Below are positions 1-5,609 of a stretch of DNA of 10,355 nucleotides, one piece after another. The stretch lies in the NCBI GenBank assembly GCA_023436025.1, contig JAEZKX010000102.1:1-10355 (forward strand). Reading direction: 5' to 3'. The translations under genes were made by a program, and so were the position numbers. The notes beneath the pieces were generated by a model. That model searched no databases, had not been told where the DNA came from, and worked only from the letters and a program-made list of their open reading frames with translations. Source of the stretch: Pseudomonadota bacterium. GTDB lineage: Bacteria > Pseudomonadota > Gammaproteobacteria > Burkholderiales > Burkholderiaceae_C. Every line of letters begins with the position of its first letter. The first letter of the stretch is position 1.

Positions 1-35
1 GGGGCCCCGCGCGGGGCGGCCCCCCCCGGGGTCCC
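1..35. repeat. GC-only palindrome cluster downstream of dnaN
   Basis: The left edge is almost purely G and C and packed with palindromes: GGGGCCCC (1-8), a perfect 14-base palindrome GCCCCGCGCGGGGC (4-17) and CCCCGGGG (24-31), followed by CCCGGG (33-38). It lies just after the dnaN stop in the direction of dnaN transcription. It could act as a strong hairpin boundary, but no U-tract follows it on the minus strand, so I do not call it an intrinsic terminator. GGGGCCCC plus the 12-mer CCGCGCGGGGCG (7-18) also occur in the tandem repeat near 7122-7144. Confidence 0.4.
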
Positions 36-76
36 GGGCGTGTGCTGCGCTGGCTGGCGCGCCCACGCCCTACGGG
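36..76. repeat. Degenerate REP-like inverted repeat after dnaN
   Basis: GGGCGTG at 36-42 is matched by its reverse complement CACGCCC at 64-70, and the right arm continues into CCCTACGGG (68-76). The same CCCTACGGG follows the right arm of the large inverted repeat between yidC and mnmE, and the left part (GTGTGCT then a GC-rich stretch) also resembles that element. I infer a decayed member of the same intergenic repeat family. It sits 15 bases past the dnaN stop, where it could help end the dnaA-dnaN transcript. Confidence 0.4.
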
Positions 77-90
77 CGATGGGACCTGCG

Positions 91-1197
91 TCAGATGCGC
101 ATCGGCATCACCACGTACTTGAAGCTCGCGTTCTCGGGGATGGTGATGAGGGCGCTGCTGTTGGCGTCGGCCAGCTCCAACTTCACCATGTCCTGGTCCA
201 TGTTGGCCAGGGCGTCGATCAGGTAGGTGACGTTGAAGCCGATCTCGATGGCGTCGCCGCCGTAGTCGATGTCGAGCTCGTCGACGGCCTCTTCCTGCTC
301 GGCGTTGTTGCTGGCCACGCGCAGCGTGTCCTTCTCCAGGTTCAGGCGCACGCCCTTGAACTTCTCGCTGGTCAGGATGGCGGTGCGCTGCAGGCTGGCC
401 AGAAGCGGCGCGCGGCCCAGCGTCACGGCGTTCTTGTGGTTCTTGGGGATGACGCGGTTGTAGTCGGGGAACTTGCCCTCGACCAGCTTGGTCACGAACT
501 CCATGCCGCCGAAGGCGAACTTGGCCTGGTTGTTGGCGAACTGCATCTCGATGGCGCCTTCGGCATCGGACAGCAGGCGCTGCAGCTCCAGCACGGTCTT
601 GCGCGGCAGGATGACTTCCTGGCGCGGCACGTCGACGTCGAGCTGGGCGCTGGCGAAGGCCAGGCGGTGGCCGTCGGTGGCCACCAGCGACAGCGACTTG
701 CCCTCGGCCACGAACAGGATGCCGTTGAGGTAGTAGCGGATGTCGTGCACCGCCATCGCGAAGCTGACCTGGTTGAGCAGGTCCTTGAGCGTCTTCTGCG
801 GAACGCTGAACACCGGGCCGAAGCTGGGGGCTTCCTGCACCAGCGGGAAGTCTTCGGCTGGCAGGGTCTGCAGCGTGAAGCGGCTCTTGCCCCCCTTGAG
901 CATCAGCTTGTTCTGGCTGGATTCCAGCGTCACCGTCTGGTCGCCGGGCATGGTGCGCAGGATGTCGATCAGCTTGCGCGCGCCCACGGTGGTGGTGAAG
1001 TTGCCGGCATCGCCGTCCATCTCGACGCCGGTGCGGATCTGGATCTCGAGGTCGCTGGTCGTGAACTGCACGGTGCCGCCGGTCTTGCGCAGCAGCACGT
1101 TGGCCAGGATGGGCAGCGTGTGCCGTTTTTCCACGATGCCGGAGACGGACTGCAGCACCGACAGCAGTTTCTCTTGGGTAGCCTTCAGGACGATCAT
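91..1197 (-). CDS. dnaN: DNA polymerase III subunit beta (sliding clamp)
   Basis: Encodes the ring-shaped processivity factor that tethers DNA polymerase III and repair proteins to DNA. The 368-residue product matches the usual length (E. coli 366) and reads as three clamp domains of about 120 residues each. It begins MIVLKATQEKLLSVLQ with the typical SVSGIVEKRHTLPILANVLL-type first domain, and ends in YVVMPMRI, where MPMR is the conserved C-terminal part of the pocket that binds clamp-binding motifs; the last residue is Ile rather than the Leu of E. coli. The ATG is preceded by a purine-rich stretch (AGAGAAGAGG) on the minus strand. It lies 84 bases after dnaA on the same strand and is probably co-transcribed with it. 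gyrB would be expected next, beyond the left edge, but is not visible. Confidence 0.97.
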   Translation of the reverse strand: MIVLKATQEKLLSVLQSVSGIVEKRHTLPILANVLLRKTGGTVQFTTSDLEIQIRTGVEMDGDAGNFTTTVGARKLIDILRTMPGDQTVTLESSQNKLMLKGGKSRFTLQTLPAEDFPLVQEAPSFGPVFSVPQKTLKDLLNQVSFAMAVHDIRYYLNGILFVAEGKSLSLVATDGHRLAFASAQLDVDVPRQEVILPRKTVLELQRLLSDAEGAIEMQFANNQAKFAFGGMEFVTKLVEGKFPDYNRVIPKNHKNAVTLGRAPLLASLQRTAILTSEKFKGVRLNLEKDTLRVASNNAEQEEAVDELDIDYGGDAIEIGFNVTYLIDALANMDQDMVKLELADANSSALITIPENASFKYVVMPMRI

Positions 1198-1234
1198 GTC
1201 AGCCTCTTCTCTCCGGGTTCTCTTCTCTTGCGTT

Positions 1235-1259
1235 CAGGCGCCATTTTCGCCTGTTTTTT
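1235..1259 (+). terminator. Terminator-like hairpin in dnaA-dnaN gap, plus-strand polarity
   Basis: CAGGCG (1235-1240) pairs perfectly with CGCCTG (1248-1253) around a 7-base loop and is followed directly by six Ts (1254-1259). This has the form of a short intrinsic terminator read on the plus strand, which is antisense to dnaA and dnaN. On the sense strand the A6 comes before the hairpin, so it would not stop the operon transcript. Function is inferred; a 6-bp stem is modest. Confidence 0.4.
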
Positions 1260-1276
1260 CAACGGCTTAGCCGTTG
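1260..1276. repeat. Perfect 7-bp hairpin between dnaA and dnaN
   Basis: CAACGGC (1260-1266) and GCCGTTG (1270-1276) form a perfect inverted repeat with a 3-base loop, starting 5 bases past the dnaA stop. Read in the dnaA-dnaN direction it is followed by A6, not U6, so it is not a canonical terminator for the operon. It could stabilise or mark a processing point in the mRNA, tuning dnaN against dnaA. It abuts the neighbouring hairpin at 1235-1253. Confidence 0.5.
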
Positions 1277-1281
1277 CCTCC

Positions 1282-2694
1282 CTAGCCCTTCAAGGTCTGC
1301 TCCAGCACGTGCAGCTGCTGGTTCAGCTCGGACACGTTCTGGCGTTCCTGCGAGATCTTGCGCACGGCGTGCAGCACCGTGGTGTGGTCGCGGCCGCCGA
1401 ACAGCTCGCCGATCTCGGGCAGGCTCTTCTGGGTGAGCTCCTTGGCCAGGTACATGGCAATCTGGCGCGGCCGGGCGATGCTGGCCGGGCGCTTCTTGCT
1501 GTACATGTCGGCGACCTTGATCTTGTAGTAGTCGGCCACCGTCTTCTGGATGTTCTCCACGCTGATCTGCCGGTTCTGGATCGACAGCAGGTCGCGCAGG
1601 GCCTCGCGCGCCAGCTGGATCGAGATCTCCTTCTGGTTGAAGCGCGAATAGGCCAGGATCTTGCGCAGCGCGCCTTCGAGCTCGCGCACGTTGGAGCGCA
1701 CGTTCTTGGCGACGAAGAAGGCGACCTCCTCGGGCATCTCGGTGCCCTCGGCGCGCGCCTTGTTGATCAGGATCGCCACCCGCATCTCCAGCTCGGGCGG
1801 CTCGATGGCCACCGTCAGGCCGGAGTCGAAGCGCGAGACCAGGCGCTCGTGGATGTCCGCGAGACCTTTCGGGTACGTGTCCGACGTCATCACGATGTGG
1901 CTCTTCTTGGCCAGCAGGGCCTCGAAGGCGTTGAAGAACTCCTCCTGCGTGCGGTCCTTGTTGGCGAAGAACTGGACGTCGTCGATGAGCAGGAGGTCGA
2001 GCGAGTGGTAGCGCTCCTTGAACTCGTCGAAGGTCTTGCGCTGGTAGGCTTTGACCACATCCGAGACGAACTGCTCGGCATGGATGTAGAGAACCTTGGA
2101 TCCGGGGCGGTCGGCCAGCAGCTTGTTGCCCACCGCGTGCACCAGGTGGGTCTTGCCCAGGCCGACCCCGCCGTAGATGAACAGCGGGTTGTACAGCTGG
2201 CCCGGCGTGCCGGCCACGTGCATGGCCGCCGCGCGTGCCATGCGGTTGGCCGTGCCCTCCACCAGGCTCTCGAAAGTCAGTGCCGTGTTCAGCCGCGTCT
2301 TGAAGCCGCCGGAGGCAGCCTCCTCCTCGGGCTCGGCCGGTTCGGGGGCTGCATGGCTGGGTGCCGTGGCTGGCGCGGAGTAAGTGCGGGCCGCATTTTC
2401 CCGCGGAGTGATCGCTAACTCGAGCTGCACCGGCTGGCCGTACAGCTTCTCCAGCACGGCGGCGATGCGGCCGGCATACTGGGCCCGGATCCAGTCGAGC
2501 TTGAAGCGGTTGGCCACGAACAGGGTGACGCGGGAAAAGTCCTCGCTGACCTGGGCCATGAGGGGCTTGATCCAGGTGTTGAACTGCTGTTCGGGGAGGT
2601 CCTGCGCCAGCTGCTCCACGCATGCCTGCCACAGGCTATCGCCGGCGCCCAGACTTGCCGTGGTCGCCAGACCGATGTGTTGCCCCTCACCCAT
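1282..2694 (-). CDS. dnaA: Chromosomal replication initiator protein DnaA
   Basis: AAA+ initiator that binds DnaA boxes at oriC, melts the origin and loads the helicase. The 470-residue protein has all four domains. Domain I (about 20-95) carries the WQACVEQLAQDLPEQQFNTWIKPL-type interaction fold. An Ala/Pro/Glu-rich linker follows (about 101-128). Domain III has Walker A GGVGLGKT (175-182), Walker B LLLIDD (234-239), the arginine-finger region RLVSRF (284-289) and sensor II around RELEGALR (337-344). Domain IV has the DNA-binding signature GGRDHTTVLHAVRKI (433-447). The ATG at 2694 has GGCGGGG close upstream and AGGAG 12 bases away, so the ribosome site is not ideal. It is divergent from rpmH across the putative origin. 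A DnaA box over its promoter implies autoregulation. Confidence 0.97.
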   Translation of the reverse strand: MGEGQHIGLATTASLGAGDSLWQACVEQLAQDLPEQQFNTWIKPLMAQVSEDFSRVTLFVANRFKLDWIRAQYAGRIAAVLEKLYGQPVQLELAITPRENAARTYSAPATAPSHAAPEPAEPEEEAASGGFKTRLNTALTFESLVEGTANRMARAAAMHVAGTPGQLYNPLFIYGGVGLGKTHLVHAVGNKLLADRPGSKVLYIHAEQFVSDVVKAYQRKTFDEFKERYHSLDLLLIDDVQFFANKDRTQEEFFNAFEALLAKKSHIVMTSDTYPKGLADIHERLVSRFDSGLTVAIEPPELEMRVAILINKARAEGTEMPEEVAFFVAKNVRSNVRELEGALRKILAYSRFNQKEISIQLAREALRDLLSIQNRQISVENIQKTVADYYKIKVADMYSKKRPASIARPRQIAMYLAKELTQKSLPEIGELFGGRDHTTVLHAVRKISQERQNVSELNQQLHVLEQTLKG

Positions 2695-2710
2695 TGTGCC
2701 CCGCCGCTCC

Positions 2711-2719
2711 TGTGGATTA
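2711..2719 (-). promoter_or_regulatory. DnaA box, one mismatch
   Basis: On the minus strand this reads TAATCCACA, one mismatch from TTATCCACA. It lies in the predicted dnaA leader, touching the AGGAG at 2707-2711, and opposes the perfect box 41 bases away. DnaA bound here could affect both origin function and dnaA expression. Confidence 0.6.
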
Positions 2720-2741
2720 CTGTTGTTGCGCGAAACGGCGC

Positions 2742-2770
2742 ATTGTAGGCCTTGAACACCTTATCCACAA
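2742..2770 (-). promoter_or_regulatory. dnaA promoter overlapping a DnaA box
   Basis: On the minus strand, -35 TTGTGG (2765-2770) is separated by exactly 17 bases from -10 TACAAT (2742-2747, five of six consensus bases). Transcription would start near 2735, giving a leader of about 40 bases. The perfect DnaA box (2761-2769) covers the -35, so DnaA binding should block RNA polymerase, the classic autorepression arrangement. The promoter is inferred from sequence only. Confidence 0.55.
2761..2769 (+). promoter_or_regulatory. Perfect DnaA box
   Basis: TTATCCACA is the exact high-affinity DnaA box consensus. It sits near the middle of the dnaA-rpmH gap and overlaps the predicted -35 element of dnaA, so it probably serves both origin recognition and dnaA autoregulation. 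Confidence 0.8.
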
Positions 2771-2776
2771 AGACGG

Positions 2777-2805
2777 TTCAGGCATAAGAAGCCTGGTATT
2801 CAGGC
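2777..2805 (+). repeat. TTCAGGC direct repeat with internal hairpin in putative oriC
   Basis: TTCAGGC occurs at 2777-2783 and 2799-2805, start points 22 bases apart (about two helical turns), with GCCTG (2791-2795) between them able to pair with either copy. A third TTCAGGC is at 1233-1239 in the dnaA-dnaN gap. This may be a binding site for an origin or promoter protein, or chance; no known protein is assigned. Confidence 0.3.
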
Positions 2806-2823
2806 GGGCGGAAGCCCCGCGGA

Positions 2824-2852
2824 TTGAGTCGAAAGGCCTTTTCCGCGATAAT
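2824..2852 (+). promoter_or_regulatory. rpmH operon promoter
   Basis: -35 TTGAGT (2824-2829) and -10 GATAAT (2847-2852, five of six consensus bases) are separated by exactly 17 bases. Transcription would start near 2859, leaving a leader of about 17 bases before the rpmH ATG. It probably drives rpmH, rnpA, yidD and yidC together. Prediction by sequence match only. Confidence 0.6.
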
Positions 2853-2875
2853 GCCGGGTTTCCCAGAGAACCAAG

Positions 2876-3010
2876 ATGAAACGTACTTACCAACCTTCCA
2901 AGGTGCGCCGCGCCCGCACCCACGGCTTCCTGGTCCGCATGAAGACCCGTGGCGGCCGCGCCGTCATCAATGCCCGCCGCGCCAAGGGCCGCAAGCGCCT
3001 GGCTGCCTGA
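2876..3010 (+). CDS. rpmH: 50S ribosomal protein L34
   Basis: A 44-residue, very basic protein, MKRTYQPSKVRRARTHGF at the start and ARRAKGRKRLAA at the end, which is the invariant L34 pattern at its normal length. L34 is a small rRNA-binding component of the large ribosomal subunit. It is the first gene of the plus-strand operon rpmH-rnpA-yidD-yidC and lies divergently to dnaA, the standard arrangement beside bacterial origins. The ATG at 2876 is preceded by AGAGAACCAAG, a weak ribosome site, in a very short predicted leader. Confidence 0.98.
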   Translation: MKRTYQPSKVRRARTHGFLVRMKTRGGRAVINARRAKGRKRLAA

Positions 3011-3057
3011 GCGGCCGACCGCGCTTTCGCCGGCCGGCTGACGCATGCCCTGAGTCC

Positions 3058-3516
3058 GTGCAGCGGCTGAAGACCCGGGCCCAGTTCCAGGCGGCGATGG
3101 CAGGCGGCACCGTCTCGCGCACGCCGCATTTCGTGCTGCACCGCGCGCCGCTGGAAAGCGCCCCATCTGCAGGGTCCGAACCGGAAACCCGGTCGCGGAC
3201 CCTGTTTGCCGTGCGCGACGAGCCCTATGTCGGCGTGGTGCTGCCCAAGCGGTGGGCCAGGCGCGCGGTCACGCGCAACGGCATCAAGCGCCAGGTTTAC
3301 GACGTGAGCTCCGCGTTCGCCCCGCGCCTGCCCGCGGCCGCCCATGTGGTGCGGCTGCGGCTGGATTTCGCGCGCAAGGAATTCCCCTCGGCGTGGTCCG
3401 ACGCGCTGAAGGCCGTCGTGCGCGCCGAGCTGCTGCGCCTGTTCGAACGCGCTGCGGCCGACGCCAAGGCGCCGGCTGCCGCCGCGCCATCGGGCGCCCA
3501 GGGCGTGGCGCCATGA
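3058..3516 (+). CDS. rnpA: Ribonuclease P protein component
   Basis: Protein subunit of RNase P, which with the catalytic RNA removes 5' leaders from pre-tRNAs. I chose GTG at 3058 because the conserved family start (QRLKTRAQF) begins right there; the open frame extends upstream only through rpmH in another frame. Product 152 residues, longer than E. coli's 119, mainly from an insert around residues 31-48 and an Ala-rich tail after about 132. The RNA-binding signature reads KRWARRAVTRNGIKRQ (64-79); the usual RN-[KRQL] position is Gly here. It follows rpmH by 47 bases with no strong ribosome site, and its stop overlaps the yidD start (ATGA), suggesting coupled translation. The exact start is less certain than the identity. 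Confidence 0.93.
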   Translation: MQRLKTRAQFQAAMAGGTVSRTPHFVLHRAPLESAPSAGSEPETRSRTLFAVRDEPYVGVVLPKRWARRAVTRNGIKRQVYDVSSAFAPRLPAAAHVVRLRLDFARKEFPSAWSDALKAVVRAELLRLFERAAADAKAPAAAAPSGAQGVAP

Positions 3517-3779
3517 TCCGCGGACTGCTGATCGGCCTGGTCAAGGGCTACCGCCTGCTGCTGTCGCCCTGGATCGGCTCGTCCTGCCGCTTCACGCCGA
3601 CCTGCTCGGCCTATTCGCTCGAAGCCCTGGAACGGCACGGTGCCGCCGTTGGCACATACTTGACGGCGGCGCGCATCGTGCGCTGCCATCCCTGGTGCGC
3701 GGGCGGCCACGATCCCGTGCCCGCCACCAGGCCCCGGCTGTTCACCGGCCGGGCCCTCCACGAAAAGAAATCTCCATGA
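3513..3779 (+). CDS. yidD: Membrane protein insertion efficiency factor YidD
   Basis: Small inner-membrane-associated protein that assists YidC-dependent insertion. The 88-residue product carries the family core: an amphipathic N-terminus (IRGLLIGLVKGYRLLLSPW) followed by CRFTPTCSAYSLEAL, with the paired cysteines and the P-[ST]-C-S-x-Y motif, then CHPWCAGGHDPVP. Length is within the family range. Its ATG overlaps the rnpA stop and its own stop overlaps the yidC start, both as ATGA, so translation through rnpA-yidD-yidC is probably coupled. The biochemical role is known only as an accessory factor in this family. Confidence 0.95.
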   Translation: MIRGLLIGLVKGYRLLLSPWIGSSCRFTPTCSAYSLEALERHGAAVGTYLTAARIVRCHPWCAGGHDPVPATRPRLFTGRALHEKKSP

Positions 3780-5488
3780 ACGACATCCGCCGCACCATCC
3801 TCTGGGTGATCTTCGGCTTCTCGATGGTCATGCTCTGGGACCAGTGGCAGGTCTTCAACGGCCGCCAGGCGACCTTCTTCCCGTCGTCCAAGCCGGCCGT
3901 GACGGCGCAGGCACCGGCATCCGCGCCCGCCACCGCGGCCCTGCCCTCGGCGGTGCCCACTGGTCCCACGTCGGTGCCTGCCACCACGACCTCGCCGCAG
4001 TCCGTGCCCGCGGCGCCCGCCGGCGCCACCGCGGCGCAGCGCGAGCGCATCACCGTGACCACCGACGTCATGAAGGTCACCTTCGACACCGAAGGCGCCA
4101 CCGTGGTCCACACCGAGCTGCTGGAGCACGTGGCCGACGGCAAGAACGGCAACTACGTCCTGCTGGACCAGAGCCCCGAACGTGTCTACGTGGCCCAGAG
4201 CGGGCTGGTCGGTCCCGCCGGCACCTCGTATCCGAACCACAAGACCATCATGACCGCCGTGCCGGGCGAGCGCACGATGAAGGAGGGCCAGAACGAGCTG
4301 TCGATCCGCTTCGAGTCGCCCGTGCAGGATGGCGTGAAGCTGGTGAAGACCTTCACCTTCAAGCGCGGCGCCTACGAGGTGCCGGTGAAGCACGAGGTCA
4401 TCAACGACGGCGGCGTCGAGGCCCGTCCGCAGCTGTACCTGCAGCTGGTGCGCGACGGCAACAAGCTGCCTGGCGAATCATCCTTCTATTCCACCTTCAC
4501 CGGCCCGGCGGTCTATACCGACGCGCAGAAGTTCCAGAAGGTCGAGTTCAGCGACATCCAGAAGAAGAAGGCGGAGTTCGAAACGAGCTCCGACGATGGC
4601 TACATCGCCATGGTGCAGCACTACTTCGTCAGTGCCTGGATCCTGCCCGATGGCGTCAGGCGCGACCTGCAGATGACGGAGGTCGACCGCAACCTGTACT
4701 CGGTGGCCATGATCGCGCCGCTGAAGCCCCTGGCGCCTGGCGCCTCGGAAGCGCAGGAAGCCATCTTCTACTCCGGCCCGCAGGAAGAAAAGCTGCTGGA
4801 GCAGGTCGCCCCCGGCCTGGAGCTGGTCAAGGACTACGGCGTGCTGACCGTGCTGGCCAAGCCGCTGTACTGGCTGCTCGACACCATCCACAGCGTCCTG
4901 GGCAACTGGGGCTGGTCCATCGTCGGCCTGGTGCTGCTGATCAAGATCGCCTTCTACTGGCTGCAGGCCAAGGGTTACGAGAGCATGGCCAAGATGAAGG
5001 CCATCAACCCGAAGGTCATGGCCATGCGGGAGCGCTACAAGGACAAGCCGCAGCAGATGCAGCAGGAGATGATGCGCATCTACCGCGAGGAGAAGGTAAA
5101 CCCCCTGGGGGGATGCCTGCCGATCCTGGTGCAGATCCCGGTGTTCATCGCGCTCTACTGGGTGCTGCTGTCGTCGGTGGAGATGCGCCACGCGCCCTGG
5201 ATCCTGTGGATCAAGGACCTGTCCGCGCCGGATCCGTACTTCATCCTGCCGGTGGTCATGACGCTCACCACGCTGCTGCAGACGGCGCTGAACCCGGTGC
5301 CGCCGGATCCGATGCAGGCCAAGATGATGTGGTTCATGCCGCTGATCTTCTCGGTGATGTTCTTCTTCTTCCCGGCCGGCCTGGTGCTGTACTGGATCAC
5401 GAACAACATCCTGTCGATCGCGCAGCAGTGGCTGATCAACACGCGCATGGGCGTGCCGCCCGAGTTCAACCTGCCGAAGTTCAAGTAG
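3776..5488 (+). CDS. yidC: Membrane protein insertase YidC
   Basis: Inserts and folds inner-membrane proteins alone or with SecYEG. The 570-residue product has the Gram-negative layout: an N-terminal membrane anchor (about 6-23), an Ala/Pro/Thr-rich linker (about 40-85), the periplasmic P1 beta-sandwich domain to about 365, then the conserved five-helix insertase core. In the core, K390 (in LVLLIKIAFYW) takes the place of the groove arginine of E. coli YidC; I recall Lys here in other betaproteobacteria. It is followed by the charged cytoplasmic loop (YESMAKMKAINPKVMAM, KPQQMQQEMM) and the conserved NPLGGCLPILVQ at 442-453. ATG at 3776 overlaps the yidD stop; longer in-frame starts lie inside yidD and are rejected. 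A large inverted repeat follows its stop by 12 bases. Confidence 0.97.
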   Translation: MNDIRRTILWVIFGFSMVMLWDQWQVFNGRQATFFPSSKPAVTAQAPASAPATAALPSAVPTGPTSVPATTTSPQSVPAAPAGATAAQRERITVTTDVMKVTFDTEGATVVHTELLEHVADGKNGNYVLLDQSPERVYVAQSGLVGPAGTSYPNHKTIMTAVPGERTMKEGQNELSIRFESPVQDGVKLVKTFTFKRGAYEVPVKHEVINDGGVEARPQLYLQLVRDGNKLPGESSFYSTFTGPAVYTDAQKFQKVEFSDIQKKKAEFETSSDDGYIAMVQHYFVSAWILPDGVRRDLQMTEVDRNLYSVAMIAPLKPLAPGASEAQEAIFYSGPQEEKLLEQVAPGLELVKDYGVLTVLAKPLYWLLDTIHSVLGNWGWSIVGLVLLIKIAFYWLQAKGYESMAKMKAINPKVMAMRERYKDKPQQMQQEMMRIYREEKVNPLGGCLPILVQIPVFIALYWVLLSSVEMRHAPWILWIKDLSAPDPYFILPVVMTLTTLLQTALNPVPPDPMQAKMMWFMPLIFSVMFFFFPAGLVLYWITNNILSIAQQWLINTRMGVPPEFNLPKFK

Positions 5489-5500
5489 GCCGGTAGTCCC

Positions 5501-5571
5501 TAGGGTGTGCTCGCGCAGCGAGCGCACCTTTGCGCGACGGCCCGGTGCGCTCGCTGCGCGAGCACACCCTA
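5501..5571. repeat. Perfect 28-bp inverted repeat (REP-like) between yidC and mnmE
   Basis: The arm 5501-5528 (beginning TAGGGTGTGCTCGCGC) is matched base for base by the reverse complement at 5544-5571, around a 15-base loop. Each arm also folds on itself as GCTCGC-GCA-GCGAGC (left arm 5509-5523), the nested symmetry typical of REP/BIME-type elements. No T-tract follows, so it is not a textbook intrinsic terminator, but so stable a hairpin just after yidC would be expected to block 3'-exonucleases or attenuate read-through into mnmE. A degenerate relative is at 36-76. Dispersed multicopy status is an inference. Confidence 0.85.
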
Positions 5572-5609
5572 CGGGATCCCGCGATCCTGCGATTGGCGAC
5601 AATGCAGTG

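Larger units (their letters stand above)
2695..2875. other. Putative chromosomal origin (oriC), dnaA-rpmH intergenic region
   Basis: The 181-bp gap separates dnaA from the divergent rpmH operon, a common position for the origin in Burkholderiales. It holds a perfect DnaA box TTATCCACA (2761-2769, plus) and an inverted near-perfect box TAATCCACA (2711-2719, minus), plus a comparatively AT-richer stretch around 2775-2800. All core genes on both sides are transcribed away from it, as expected for co-orientation with replication. Against it: only two recognisable boxes and no obvious strong unwinding element, so the functional origin may extend outside this gap or lie elsewhere, for example left of dnaN. 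Confidence 0.55.

Noticed and set aside
40..2418. Plus-strand open frame of 792 codons across dnaN and dnaA
   Set aside because: It is antisense to two unmistakable genes, its product is a low-complexity His/Gln/Leu/Val/Ala-rich sequence with no domain, and such frames arise from GC-rich codon use.
1259..2632. Second minus-strand frame of 457 codons over dnaA
   Set aside because: It is a frame-shifted shadow of dnaA, rich in Arg/Gly/Pro/Ala, with no recognisable domain.
3012..3036. CGGCCG...CGGCCG hairpin between rpmH and rnpA as an attenuator
   Set aside because: The stem is only 6 bp of a self-palindromic GC hexamer and no T-tract follows, so chance in high-GC sequence explains it.
3844..5496. 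Plus-strand 550-codon frame over yidC
   Set aside because: Out-of-frame shadow with Arg/Gly/Ala/His bias; yidC in the other frame is complete and conserved.
5505..5609. N-terminal extension of MnmE from an upstream in-frame start
   Set aside because: These 35 codons translate the inverted repeat and carry no MnmE homology; the conserved N-terminus begins at ATG 5610.
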